A DNA stretch of 64,000 nucleotides from Empedobacter brevis NBRC 14943 = ATCC 43319 (GTDB lineage: Bacteria; Bacteroidota; Bacteroidia; Flavobacteriales; Weeksellaceae): positions 19,603 through 83,602 of the forward strand of contig NZ_KB908306.1 in the NCBI RefSeq assembly GCF_000382425.1. Reading direction: 5' to 3'. A model generated the notes under the pieces. It was not told the origin of the DNA and searched no databases. It saw only the letters and a list, made by a program, of their open reading frames with translations. The position numbers were made by a program, and so were the translations under genes. Positions 9,101-19,065 of this stretch are shown here, one piece after another. How positions within the stretch are numbered: position 1 is the first letter of the stretch; every line of letters begins with the position of its first letter.

Positions 9101-11608
9101 ATGAGGTTAAACTCAACTAAGCTTTTACTTGTAGGAGCTTTTGCCTTAATGGCATCATTATCTTTCGCTCAGGTTGTTGAACCAACAGATTCTACAAAGG
9201 TTGGACAGGACGAAAACGTATCTTTAAATGAAACATTAATCATTGGAAAAGGGGTGATTGATGTATCGGAAAATCGTAAAACACCAGTTGCTTCTACTGT
9301 AATTACAAGAGAGCAAATCCTTGATAAAGGTGTAGGGAATGTAGAGTTTCCGGAATTATTAAAAAATTCACCATCTATTTATATTGCAGATCAAGCTTCA
9401 GGTTTTGGTGATGCTAAAATGTATATGAGAGGTTTTGATCAATCGAATACTGCGTTCTTATTGAATGGACAACCAATCAATGGAATGGATAACGGTAGTT
9501 TGTATTGGTCAAATTGGCAATCAGTTTCTGATATTGCAAATGTAATTGACGCTCAACGTGGTTTAGGGTCATCTAAATTAGCAATTTCATCAGTTGGTGG
9601 TACTGTGAATATTGTTACAAAAGCAACAGACAAAAAAGAAGGTGGTTTTGTGCGTTATTTAGCAGGAAATGATTCCTACCAAAAACAAACTATTGGTTAC
9701 AATACAGGTATGAAAGGTAAATGGGGTGCATCTTTTATGTTTGATAATTGGTCTGCACACAGAAGTTTTGCTCGTGGTACAGAAGGGAAAGGACAGTCTT
9801 ACTTTGTTTCTGTTGGATACAAGCCAAATGAACATCATACTTTTAACTTTATGATTTTTGGAGCACCTCAACAACATGACCAGAATTTTTCTAAACCAAT
9901 GGAGTCTAAACGTGATAAAAATGGTGTTGTTACTACACCAGGTTATGATATCACAGGCCGTAAAGGGAATTCTAATTATGGATTCTACAATGGAGAATCA
10001 ATGTCTGCTCGTACGAATTATTACCACAAACCAGTTGCTAACTTAAACTGGGATTGGGCAATTAATGATAAAATGTCATTGTCTACAGTTGTTTATGCTT
10101 CTACCGGAACAGGAGGAGGTGTAGGTGTTTCTGGAAATGGTATTGGTTATACTCCTGGAGGAGGTTATACTAGTAATGGAGAGATTAACTGGGCAAATGT
10201 TTATGCAAATAACGCAACTTTAAAAGATGGAATTTCTGACGGATATAGAAATGGTACTGTTTTAGCGTCATCTGTTAACAATCATTTTTGGTACGGAGGT
10301 GTTTCTAACTTTACTTACGATACAAAAAAAGGATTGACATTTAATGCAGGTACAGATATTCGTTTTTACACAGGTGAACATTATCAACAGCTTAATGATT
10401 TATTAGGAGCTAGAGTCCGTACAGATGTAAGAAATGCTAATGTTAGTAGACCAGCTGGATATGAGGTTACAAAAACATTTAGTGCAGATCCATGGAATTC
10501 TCTGTTCAATAAAGCAAAAAGAAGTGAGAGAATTGGTTTTGATAATTCAGAACGTATTAATTACCAAGGTTTCTTTGGTCAAGCAGAATATTCGAATGAA
10601 TTATTCTCAGTGTTTTTTCAAGGAGCATTATCTTGGCAAGAATATGAAAAATATGATAACTGGAATTATACAGCAGAAAGAGCTGAGAAGGAAGGGATTA
10701 AATTCAAAAATGGAAAAGCTTATTCTGGTGAACATACTCAAATAGGATACAACTTAAAAGCTGGAGCTTCATTAAATATAAACAAAGAAAATAGTGTTTT
10801 TGTTAATGTAGGTAAATATTCTCGTCAACCATATTTGAATAATATTTTTGTTCGTAACACAGTTAATTATATTGACACAGGAATTAATAATGAAATTTTA
10901 CAAAGTGTAGAAGCTGGTTACCGTTACAAATCTCGCACATTAAGAGTGAACGTAAATGCATATTATACAGAATGGGATAACCGTTCGATGACTTATAATG
11001 GCCAAGATTTTAAAGATGGAAATGGAAATCCACATTCAAATGTACGTTTTATCGCAACTGGATTATCTGAAGTTCACAAGGGGATAGAAGCTGATTTCGA
11101 AGCTAAAGTAACACGTGATTGGACAATTACTGGATATGCTTCTACAGGAGATTGGATGTACAAAGGGAAATATAATTTCCAAGTACAAGATACAGACACA
11201 CAGGATTTACTTCCAGGGTTTGAAGGTAAAGAGAGTTCGTTAGATGCTCATGTAGGTAATGCTGCTCAATTTACTTTTGGTATGGGAACAAGAGTAAATG
11301 TCACAAAAGGATTGTCTTTTGATACGAACTTTAACTATTATGCTCGTTTATATGAAAATGTGGACTTGGTTGATGCTGTAAAAGCAGCAACAGAAGGGAA
11401 AGAATATGTAAATGTTCCAATTCGCCCATTCGCAACTGTTGATTTAGGGATGTCGTATAAATTTAAAATTACAAATAGTCAATCAATTAAATTTAGAGGA
11501 AACGTTAACAACTTGTTCAATGATCAATACATTTCTCGTAAAGACAACTACGGTTATTTCTGGGGGAACGGTAGAACTTGGAATGCAGGTGTAACTTACA
11601 ATTTCTAA
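9101..11608 (+). CDS. TonB-dependent outer-membrane receptor (copy 2)
   Basis: An 835-residue paralog of the preceding receptor. The signal peptide and about 50 mature residues are nearly identical to copy 1 (through LIIGKGVID). The plug (MRGFDQSNTAFLLNGQPING, LGSSKLAISSVGGTVNIV) and the C-terminus (GRTWNAGVTYNF) are also close. The barrel loops differ, including an extra glycine-rich segment near residues 345-360 (GGGVGVSGNGIGYTPGGGY). This fits two related ligands or variants of one surface receptor. It has its own upstream region and terminator, so it is probably transcribed separately. Confidence 0.92.
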   Translation: MRLNSTKLLLVGAFALMASLSFAQVVEPTDSTKVGQDENVSLNETLIIGKGVIDVSENRKTPVASTVITREQILDKGVGNVEFPELLKNSPSIYIADQASGFGDAKMYMRGFDQSNTAFLLNGQPINGMDNGSLYWSNWQSVSDIANVIDAQRGLGSSKLAISSVGGTVNIVTKATDKKEGGFVRYLAGNDSYQKQTIGYNTGMKGKWGASFMFDNWSAHRSFARGTEGKGQSYFVSVGYKPNEHHTFNFMIFGAPQQHDQNFSKPMESKRDKNGVVTTPGYDITGRKGNSNYGFYNGESMSARTNYYHKPVANLNWDWAINDKMSLSTVVYASTGTGGGVGVSGNGIGYTPGGGYTSNGEINWANVYANNATLKDGISDGYRNGTVLASSVNNHFWYGGVSNFTYDTKKGLTFNAGTDIRFYTGEHYQQLNDLLGARVRTDVRNANVSRPAGYEVTKTFSADPWNSLFNKAKRSERIGFDNSERINYQGFFGQAEYSNELFSVFFQGALSWQEYEKYDNWNYTAERAEKEGIKFKNGKAYSGEHTQIGYNLKAGASLNINKENSVFVNVGKYSRQPYLNNIFVRNTVNYIDTGINNEILQSVEAGYRYKSRTLRVNVNAYYTEWDNRSMTYNGQDFKDGNGNPHSNVRFIATGLSEVHKGIEADFEAKVTRDWTITGYASTGDWMYKGKYNFQVQDTDTQDLLPGFEGKESSLDAHVGNAAQFTFGMGTRVNVTKGLSFDTNFNYYARLYENVDLVDAVKAATEGKEYVNVPIRPFATVDLGMSYKFKITNSQSIKFRGNVNNLFNDQYISRKDNYGYFWGNGRTWNAGVTYNF

Positions 11609-11629
11609 GATAAAATTTTATAAAGAATT

Positions 11630-11661
11630 AAAGACGAACTTTTATAGTTCGTCTTTTTTTT
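11630..11661 (+). terminator. Rho-independent terminator after receptor copy 2
   Basis: Perfect 11-bp stem AAAGACGAACT/AGTTCGTCTTT with a 5-nt loop and a run of T. Confidence 0.85.
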
Positions 11662-11690
11662 GTTTTTACCTTTGATAAAATTTATACAAA

Positions 11691-13269
<1,579 letters not shown>

Positions 13270-13275
13270 ATTTTT

Positions 13276-13641
13276 ATGAGCATTAGTTACGATTTCGGTA
13301 AAGAAGCGGAGGATTTTGCTGTTGAGTACCTGCTTAAAGAAGGGTATACAATTCTTGTGCGAAATTACTTCTATAGAAAAGCCGAAGTGGATATTATTGC
13401 TCAATTAGAAAATGAAATTATTATTGTAGAAGTTAAAGCGAGAACGTCAAATTATATTTCAGAACCGGAAGCGGCTGTTAATGCTAAGAAAAAGAAATTG
13501 TTAATTCTTGCAGCGGATGATTTTATTCAGAAAAATAATTTTATTTGTGAAGCAAGATTTGATATTTTAGCACTTTTAAAAACACAACAATCTTGGAGCG
13601 TTAATCATATCAAAAATGCATTTAATGCTTCAGAAATTTAA
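13276..13641 (+). CDS. YraN/UPF0102 family nuclease-fold protein
   Basis: A 121-residue protein with the family pattern: an N-terminal GKEAEDFAVEYLLKEGYTIL helix, RKAEVDIIA, and IIVEVKART, which together form the D/E-xK core of a restriction-endonuclease-like fold. Family members are often suspected of DNA or recombination roles, but no reaction is established. It lies in the same direction as upp and the DedA gene. Confidence 0.85.
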   Translation: MSISYDFGKEAEDFAVEYLLKEGYTILVRNYFYRKAEVDIIAQLENEIIIVEVKARTSNYISEPEAAVNAKKKKLLILAADDFIQKNNFICEARFDILALLKTQQSWSVNHIKNAFNASEI

Positions 13642-13662
13642 TCAACTTTTATGGAAGTACTC

Positions 13663-14322
13663 ATGAGTCTTTTTGACTTTATTATGCATATTGACCAGCA
13701 TTTATCAGAATTTGTAAATGAATATGGTTTATGGATTTATGCTATTTTATTTTTAATCATTTTTGTGGAGACCGGTGTGGTTGTTATGCCTTTTTTACCA
13801 GGAGATTCTTTGCTGTTTGCAGCCGGAATGTTAGCAGCTCAGGAAACAAATAATCTCAATGTATGGATTCTTATTGCTATTCTTTTAGTCGCAGCAATCC
13901 TGGGTGACACCTTAAATTATTCGATTGGACGGAAAGTTGGTTATAGAGCAACTAAAATTAAAATTTTTGGGAAAAACTTTGTAAAGGAAGAACATTTGAA
14001 TAAAACGCATGAGTTTTATGAAAAATACGGTTCAAAAACAATTGTCATTGCACGTTTTGTACCTATTGTAAGAACTTTAGCACCTTTTGTAGCAGGAATA
14101 GGAAGAATGGGCTATTCTGTTTTTCTTACCTATAATGTAGTTGGAGCGGTTCTATGGGTTGTTGGCTTAACACTTGTCGGCTATTTCTTAGGAAATATCG
14201 AATGGGTTCAAAATAATTTCTCTAAAATTATCCTATTAATTACTGTGCTTTCTATTCTTCCAATTATAATAGAAGTTTTAAAAGAAAAGTTCGGAAAAAA
14301 AACAATAGCTGAACAAGAATAA
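13663..14322 (+). CDS. DedA family membrane protein (copy 1)
   Basis: DedA/SNARE-associated proteins are polytopic inner-membrane proteins linked to lipid carrier flipping and membrane homeostasis. VMPFLPGDSLLFAAGMLAA and GDTLNYSIGRKVG, then FGKNF...KYGSKTIVIARFVPIVRTLAPFVAG, are the family signatures, including the key RFVPxxR arginines. Aligning it with the next gene puts the start at the second ATG (13663, MSLFDFIMHID), although 13651 is possible. A terminator follows. Confidence 0.92.
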   Translation: MSLFDFIMHIDQHLSEFVNEYGLWIYAILFLIIFVETGVVVMPFLPGDSLLFAAGMLAAQETNNLNVWILIAILLVAAILGDTLNYSIGRKVGYRATKIKIFGKNFVKEEHLNKTHEFYEKYGSKTIVIARFVPIVRTLAPFVAGIGRMGYSVFLTYNVVGAVLWVVGLTLVGYFLGNIEWVQNNFSKIILLITVLSILPIIIEVLKEKFGKKTIAEQE

Positions 14323-14333
14323 AAAAACAATGT

Positions 14334-14358
14334 AACTCGACTTCGGTCGAGTTTTTTT
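14334..14358 (+). terminator. Rho-independent terminator between the DedA genes
   Basis: AACTCGAC, a TTCG tetraloop, and GTCGAGTT, followed by TTTTT. A strong stem-loop 12 nt after the stop codon, only 14 nt before the next start. Confidence 0.9.
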
Positions 14359-14371
14359 ATACATTTATTTG

Positions 14372-15010
14372 ATGGAAATTTTAGATTATATACTTCATAT
14401 AGACAAGTATTTAGAAACAATTCTAAACGATTATCAAAATTGGTTTTATCTGATTTTATTTTTATTGATTTTTATCGAAACAGGTTTAGTTGTCATGCCT
14501 TTTTTACCGGGAGATTCGTTGTTATTTGCAGCCGGAATGCTTGCAGCTGCGTTTCCAGAGCAACTGAATATTTATATTGTGCTGGGGTTATTATGGGTAG
14601 CTGCAGTTGCAGGCGATACGGTGAATTATACAATAGGTAAAATACTAGGCATAAAATTGGTCACAGTTACGCTTTTTGGGAAAAGAATTATTAAAGATAC
14701 TGCTATTCAAAAGACGGAAGATTTTTTTACGAAATATGGTTCAAAAACAATTGTCATAGCTCGCTTTGTACCTATTGTAAGAACTTTGGCTCCTTTCGTG
14801 GCAGGAATTTCAAAAATGCATTATGGCACATTTATTCAATATAATGTCATTGGAGGTACAATTTGGGTGGTTGGCATTACGTTGTCAGGATATTTTTTGG
14901 GAACTGTTCCGCTGATTAAAAACAATTTTGAGATTGCGGTCATGGCCATTGTTTTATTCTCATTATTTCCGATTGTGATTGAGTTGATAAAAGAAAAACG
15001 TAAGAAATAA
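14372..15010 (+). CDS. DedA family membrane protein (copy 2)
   Basis: A paralog of the preceding gene with the same order of motifs: MPFLPGDSLLFAAGMLAA, GDTVNYTIGKILG and KYGSKTIVIARFVPIVRTLAP. The ATG at 14372 is used because it gives MEILDYILHID, colinear with copy 1. The two lie in tandem but are separated by a terminator, so they may be expressed differently. Redundant DedA copies are common and often mask single mutants. Confidence 0.92.
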   Translation: MEILDYILHIDKYLETILNDYQNWFYLILFLLIFIETGLVVMPFLPGDSLLFAAGMLAAAFPEQLNIYIVLGLLWVAAVAGDTVNYTIGKILGIKLVTVTLFGKRIIKDTAIQKTEDFFTKYGSKTIVIARFVPIVRTLAPFVAGISKMHYGTFIQYNVIGGTIWVVGITLSGYFLGTVPLIKNNFEIAVMAIVLFSLFPIVIELIKEKRKK

Positions 15011-15048
15011 TTTTGTATCTTTTAAATCATTAAATGAATAATCAATAT

Positions 15049-15570
15049 ATGAAACAGTATTTTCTATTTTTCGCCCTATTTTTTTCTTTTATTGTAAATG
15101 CACAAGATGGTTATCCAGTACCTCCAAAATCAGCCAATCGATTATTTTATATTCAGCATAATGAAAATAAAAATACATTTGTTTATGATGCTGTTTTTTC
15201 TTCAAAAGACATATTAGAAACCAATAACCCGGTTGATATTTACCGGATTTTGTACGCTGAGAACGGAGAAAAGAAACCTCTTTCGGCAATTCAGAAAAAA
15301 TTAGCTTACGGATTGGATATTGAAAAAATAGAGAAGAATGTTTATCACTTAACTTTAGTCTCTTATCCGAAACAAAAACTTATACTAAAGCTTGATGCAC
15401 ATAAAAATCCAATTGTTGAAACAACTGTGAACAACAAGTTGATAACTCTAAATCGCGTATTTCTAAAGCAAAAAAAAGGGACAACAGGAATTTCAGTTAA
15501 GCTTGATTACATTTTATTTTACGGAAAAGATAAAAACGGGAAATCAATACATGAGAAAATTGTTCTCTGA
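15049..15570 (+). CDS. Secreted DUF4833 family protein
   Basis: About 173 residues with signal peptide KQYFLFFALFFSFIVNAQ; the ATG at 15049 starts directly on it and is preferred over 15034. The mature part carries the DUF4833 pattern: LFYIQHNENKNTFVYDAVF, then NPVDIYRILYAENG, then LSAIQKKLAYG. The family has no known reaction. It stands between the DedA gene and the GNAT-like gene in the same orientation. Confidence 0.8.
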   Translation: MKQYFLFFALFFSFIVNAQDGYPVPPKSANRLFYIQHNENKNTFVYDAVFSSKDILETNNPVDIYRILYAENGEKKPLSAIQKKLAYGLDIEKIEKNVYHLTLVSYPKQKLILKLDAHKNPIVETTVNNKLITLNRVFLKQKKGTTGISVKLDYILFYGKDKNGKSIHEKIVL

Positions 15571-15614
15571 AAAAATCTTCATAAATTAGAATTTTATAAG
15601 TCAATCTAAATTAT

Positions 15615-16736
15615 ATGATCGAAATAAAAGAGGTGAAATCGTCAAAAGAAATGAAAAAATTTGTCGATTTACCTTTTGAAGTGTACAAAGACAATCCGTA
15701 TTGGGTGCCCTCGTTAAAAAAAGATGAATTGGCTGGTTTTGATTGTAATAATACAATTTTTAAAACAGTAGAAGCCAAGTTTTTTTTAGCTTACAAGGGA
15801 GATGAAGTCGTAGGTCGCATTGTGTCTATTATCAACTGGACAGAAGTTAAAGAGCTTTGTAAATCAAAAATCCGTTTTGGATGGTTGGTTTTTAAAGATG
15901 ATATTAACATTTTGAAAGCTTTATTAACAGCTGTTGAAAACATAGCGATAGAAAAGAAACTAAGTTATATAGAAGGGCCAATGGGGTTTTCGAATATGGA
16001 TAAAGCCGGTTTATTAACAGAAGGTTTTGATAAAATTGCGACTTTAATCGGTTTATACAATTATGAGTATTACCCAAAATATTTGCAACAATTAGGGTAC
16101 GAGCCAAAAGCTGAATGGTTAGAGTACTTTATTGACATAGAAAATTTGAGTTCTGTAAAGCAAATGGATAAGTTGTGTGAAATGCTGAAAAAAAGGTATG
16201 AGATAGAGACTTATAAGTTCAAAACAATTGATGAGATGTTGCCTTATGTGGATGAAATGTTCGATCTGTTAAATGTGACATATGCTGAGTTACAAAGTTT
16301 CGTGCCAATCGAAAAATTTCAGGTAGAGCACTATAAAAAGAAATATTTAAAATTTATTCATCCCGATTTTATCTCATGTGTGAAAGATAAGAATAACAAA
16401 ATGATTGCGTTTGCGATTACAATGCCTTCTTTTTCGAAAGCTTTTCAAAAAACGAAAGGAAAATTATTTCCATTTGGCTGGTGGCACTTGATGCAGGCAC
16501 AAAAAAAGAACGATCATGTCGAGTTTTATTTAATTGGAATTGATCCTCAATATCAAAATAAAGGTGTAAATGCTTTAATTTTTAAGGAACTTTACGACCG
16601 TTTTACAGCGAGAGGAATCAAAACATTGGAAACAAATCCTTTGCTTGAGGAAAATATGAAGGTTCAGCAATTATGGAAGAACTTTGATCCAATTGTTCAC
16701 AAACGAAGAAAAACATTTTATAAAAATATAGACTAA
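15615..16736 (+). CDS. GNAT-fold N-acyltransferase-like protein
   Basis: A 373-residue protein similar to a widespread Bacteroidota family of acyl-CoA N-acyltransferase-like proteins. An N-terminal half with FLAYKGDEVVGRIVSIIN and IEGPMGFSNMDKAG is followed by a C-terminal half with EFYLIGIDPQYQNKGVNALIF. The latter resembles the Q/R-x-x-G-x-G/A acetyl-CoA loop. The substrate is unknown; homologs are sometimes mislabelled as GTP cyclohydrolase. Confidence 0.75.
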   Translation: MIEIKEVKSSKEMKKFVDLPFEVYKDNPYWVPSLKKDELAGFDCNNTIFKTVEAKFFLAYKGDEVVGRIVSIINWTEVKELCKSKIRFGWLVFKDDINILKALLTAVENIAIEKKLSYIEGPMGFSNMDKAGLLTEGFDKIATLIGLYNYEYYPKYLQQLGYEPKAEWLEYFIDIENLSSVKQMDKLCEMLKKRYEIETYKFKTIDEMLPYVDEMFDLLNVTYAELQSFVPIEKFQVEHYKKKYLKFIHPDFISCVKDKNNKMIAFAITMPSFSKAFQKTKGKLFPFGWWHLMQAQKKNDHVEFYLIGIDPQYQNKGVNALIFKELYDRFTARGIKTLETNPLLEENMKVQQLWKNFDPIVHKRRKTFYKNID

Positions 16737-16740
16737 AAAA

Positions 16741-16768
16741 AAGGTTAGGAGTAAATCCTAACCTTTTT
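16741..16768. terminator. Bidirectional terminator
   Basis: AAGGTTAGGA and TCCTAACCTT form a perfect 10-bp stem, flanked by A-rich sequence on the left and T-rich on the right. It lies between the convergent GNAT-like and CsbD-like genes and can serve both. Confidence 0.85.
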
Positions 16769-16786
16769 CATTGAAAAAAGAGTTGA

Positions 16787-16981
16787 TTAATCCTCTTTCC
16801 AATCTTTGATTGTTTTTTCAATTTCTTCTCTTGTTTTTCCGGTTTTTTCCTGAATCTTTCCTACAATTTCATCGTATTTACCTTCAGCATAAACTTTGTC
16901 GTCATCAAACCAATCTCCATACTGTTGTTTCACAGCTCCTTTAATACGATTCCATTTTCCTTCTAATTCTAATTTGTCCAT
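16787..16981 (-). CDS. CsbD-like stress-response small protein
   Basis: A 64-residue, charged, helical protein. LEGKWNRIKGAVKQQYGDW and the repeated EGKYDEIVGKIQEKTGKT units are the CsbD family pattern. CsbD proteins are induced by general stress in other bacteria, but their molecular role is unknown. It is convergent with the GNAT-like gene. Confidence 0.88.
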   Translation of the reverse strand: MDKLELEGKWNRIKGAVKQQYGDWFDDDKVYAEGKYDEIVGKIQEKTGKTREEIEKTIKDWKED

Positions 16982-17089
16982 AATTGTTTTTTTTAAAATT
17001 GTTTAGTATTATGATTTATGAGGAGCAAATATTAAACCGTAGAATATTAATAAGTTATAAATTAATGTTAAATAACCTATGAAAATGTT

Positions 17090-17203
17090 TTAAAAGAGCA
17101 CGAAGTAAATCAATAAAATAATGATAACGACGACGACAATAAATTCAAAAACAGGAATATTTCTACCTCCTGATTTTAGATTTCTTTTCTTTTTAGAATA
17201 CAT
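17090..17203 (-). CDS. Small membrane protein (37 aa)
   Basis: A short reading frame encodes a basic N-terminus (YSKKKRNLKSGG) followed by a single strongly hydrophobic helix (FIVVVVIIILLIYFVLF). That composition is typical of a one-pass inner-membrane mini-protein and unlikely by chance. It lies between the tRNA-Leu gene and the CsbD-like gene in the same direction. No ribosome-binding site is evident, which is normal in Bacteroidota. Function unknown. Confidence 0.4.
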   Translation of the reverse strand: MYSKKKRNLKSGGRNIPVFEFIVVVVIIILLIYFVLF

Positions 17204-17285
17204 ACCAAACCAACCTTTATAACCAAATAATAACCTAATTTAATGAAAATTATTGCAATTTGTATAAAACAATAAGCCATAAAAA

Positions 17286-17318
17286 AAGGATTTGAAAACA
17301 AAATGTTTTCAAATCCTT
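17286..17318 (-). terminator. Terminator downstream of tRNA-Leu
   Basis: AAGGATTTGAAAACA and TGTTTTCAAATCCTT form a 15-bp stem with a 3-nt loop. On the minus strand it is followed by a T run, 7 nt after the tRNA 3' end. Confidence 0.85.
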
Positions 17319-17324
17319 TACTTG

Positions 17325-17406
17325 TACGGGCGGAGAGACTCGAACTCTCACACCTTGCGGCACTAGATCCTAAGTCTAGCGTGTCTACCAATTCCACCAC
17401 GCCCGC
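17325..17406 (-). tRNA. tRNA-Leu (anticodon UAG)
   Basis: On the minus strand the gene starts GCGGGCGTGGTGG and ends CTCTCCGCCCGTA. The acceptor stem is 7 bp with a terminal G-U pair. The D-loop has GGTAGACAC. The anticodon arm CTAGA-CTTAGGA-TCTAG gives anticodon TAG. A long variable arm (TGCCGCAAGGTGT), typical of leucine tRNAs, and the GTTCGAGTC T-loop follow. CCA is not encoded. It reads leucine CUN codons. Confidence 0.95.
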
Positions 17407-17497
17407 TTAAATCTCACTGATTTGGATTGCAAATATACACAAGTTTTCGTTCTAACAAAATTTAGAAATAAAATTTTTTTAATCTTTTTTTACATTC

Positions 17498-17505
17498 TAA
17501 ATTTG
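17498..17505 (+). promoter_or_regulatory. Bacteroidota -7 box for the DUF3127 gene
   Basis: TAAATTTG matches TAnnTTTG exactly, 18 nt before the ATG, and gives a very short leader. The -33 box is not clear. Confidence 0.45.
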
Positions 17506-17523
17506 TACAAAGCTTTTACAAAA

Positions 17524-17895
17524 ATGGAAATTACAGGAAGAATTAAAAAAGTATTTGAAACTCAAAACATTACTGCAAGTTTCAAAAAAAGAGAATTCGT
17601 TGTTACAACGCAAGAACAATATCCGCAAGATATTTTAATTGAACTTACACAAGATAAGACAGATGTGTTGAATGCTTACAAACCTGGTGATGAAGTGAAA
17701 GTTTCAATAAATATTCGTGGTCGTGAGTGGATCAATCCAGAAGGTGTAGCAAGATATTTCAATACCATCCAAGCTTGGAGAATTGAAAATATGGCAAATG
17801 CAGCAGCACAAGCACCTCAAGGCTACGATAATTTTGCACCAGCGCCTCCGGTAGATACGTTTTCTAACGGTGATGATGATGATTTACCATTCTAA
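17524..17895 (+). CDS. DUF3127 family OB-fold-like protein with SSB-type acidic tip
   Basis: A 123-residue protein. The ATG at 17524 gives MEITGRIKKVFETQ, the usual DUF3127 start; the upstream in-frame ATG overlaps the promoter. DUF3127 proteins are small beta-rich proteins found beside or in place of single-strand binding proteins in Bacteroidota. The C-terminus is a flexible Pro/Ala segment ending DDDDLPF. This closely resembles the DDDIPF protein-docking tip of SSB, so it probably binds DNA and recruits partners. That role is inferred. Confidence 0.82.
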   Translation: MEITGRIKKVFETQNITASFKKREFVVTTQEQYPQDILIELTQDKTDVLNAYKPGDEVKVSINIRGREWINPEGVARYFNTIQAWRIENMANAAAQAPQGYDNFAPAPPVDTFSNGDDDDLPF

Positions 17896-17921
17896 GGAGA
17901 AACAAAATGTCAATTAATACT

Positions 17922-17951
17922 AAACGTGTTCTTTATTGAACACGTTTTTTT
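17922..17951 (+). terminator. Rho-independent terminator after the DUF3127 gene
   Basis: AAACGTGTTC and GAACACGTTT form a perfect 10-bp stem with a 6-nt loop followed by T residues. Confidence 0.85.
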
Positions 17952-17979
17952 AATTTTAATTAATTTTTAAAAGAAGAGT

Positions 17980-18609
17980 ATGTATTGGTTAAGTTCTGAT
18001 TTAGTCTTTCCTGACTACGATGAGGTCACAAGTGAAGGAATACTCGCAATTGGAGGAGATCTTTCGCCAGAACGTCTAATTTTGGCTTATCAAAAAGGAA
18101 TCTTTCCATGGTTCAATGAGGATGATCCTATTATTTGGTGGTTTCCACAAGATCGTTTCGTCTTGTTTCCCGAAAATTTGCACGTTTCGAAATCGATGAA
18201 AAAAGTTTTCCGTGACCAAACATTTTCTTATACAGAAAACAAAGCATTTCGAGATGTGGTTCTGAATTGCTCACAAGTTGATAGAAAAAATCAAGATGGA
18301 ACATGGATTACAACTGATATGATCGAAGCATATTGCAAATTGCACGAAATGGGAATTGCTAAAAGTATCGAAGTTTGGCAGAACAATGAATTAGTTGGCG
18401 GTTTTTATGGTGTAGATATGGGGGAAGTTTTCTGTGGCGAAAGTATGTTTGCGAAAGTAAGCAATGCATCAAAAGCTGGATTTATACAATTTGTAGCCAA
18501 ATATCACAAAAAATATAAATTAATCGATTGCCAGGTTTATACTGAACATTTAGCTAGTTTAGGAGCTATGGAAATTCCGAGTGATGTTTTTTTAGACTAT
18601 TTACAATAA
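17980..18609 (+). CDS. aat: Leucyl/phenylalanyl-tRNA--protein transferase
   Basis: Aat transfers Leu or Phe from aminoacyl-tRNA to proteins with N-terminal Arg or Lys, creating N-end-rule substrates for ClpAP/ClpS. The 209-residue length fits. GILAIGGDLSPERLILAYQKGIFPWFNEDDPIIWW is followed by the GGFYGVDMGEVFCGESMFAKVSNASK catalytic and tRNA-binding block. The gene stands alone between a terminator and the remnant that marks the start of the accessory region. Confidence 0.95.
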   Translation: MYWLSSDLVFPDYDEVTSEGILAIGGDLSPERLILAYQKGIFPWFNEDDPIIWWFPQDRFVLFPENLHVSKSMKKVFRDQTFSYTENKAFRDVVLNCSQVDRKNQDGTWITTDMIEAYCKLHEMGIAKSIEVWQNNELVGGFYGVDMGEVFCGESMFAKVSNASKAGFIQFVAKYHKKYKLIDCQVYTEHLASLGAMEIPSDVFLDYLQ

Positions 18610-18618
18610 TCAACCAAT

Positions 18619-18720
18619 ATGAGAGAGTTTACAATAACTGAAATTGAACAAGCACATGAACAAGTAAAATCAGGTGCAGATTTTCCTAATTATAAAGAAA
18701 AATTACAAAGTAAAGTGTAA
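18619..18720 (+). pseudogene. Truncated DUF1398 family gene
   Basis: The 33-codon frame encodes an N-terminus (FTITEIEQAHEQVKSGADFP) that fits the start of DUF1398 proteins, which are normally about 130 residues. After FPNY the similarity stops and a TAA follows. The rest of the domain is not seen downstream, so this is a truncated remnant. It coincides with the transition from core genes to an accessory block and may mark an insertion or deletion junction. Confidence 0.6.
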
Positions 18721-18896
18721 CAATTTAATATTCAATACCATAATTATATTATTTCAATTAAGGGGTACGATTTAGAGCGTTTCCTATACTATTTTGACTT
18801 ATCAGATGTCTACCTTTTGTCTGCAAATCACTCATAGTGCAAATTTAACTAAAAGTTTTCAAAACAACAACCCTCTATTCATCAGCATTTGGGACT

Positions 18897-18937
18897 GGTG
18901 CAAGGTGCAAGTATATATAATACTTGCACCTTGCACC
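18897..18937. repeat. 41-bp perfect palindrome
   Basis: GGTGCAAGGTGCAAGTAT, a 5-nt spacer, then ATACTTGCACCTTGCACC: an 18-bp perfect inverted repeat. Each arm also contains two direct GGTGCAA units. An outer stem TTCATCAG (18878-18885) with CTGATGAA (18942-18949) encloses it. No T tract follows, so it is not a typical terminator. Its place before replication-like genes suggests a protein-binding or replication site. Confidence 0.8.
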
Positions 18938-19065
18938 TGCCCTGATGAAACTGAATTTAATTCCTTCAAGGACACTTTTTCTGAAAAATGAATAAAATTA
19001 TTATGCAGAATTTTTATTTTATTTCTCTAATCGTCTAATTAAAATAAAATTTTAAGATTGACTGT

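Noticed and set aside
17422..17523. Longer start for the DUF3127 protein
   Set aside because: The upstream segment overlaps the -7 box and gives an atypical hydrophobic extension; the ATG at 17524 matches the family start.
18794..18991. Open frame across the large palindrome
   Set aside because: It runs through both arms of the palindrome, has no recognisable protein features and no plausible start context; treated as chance.
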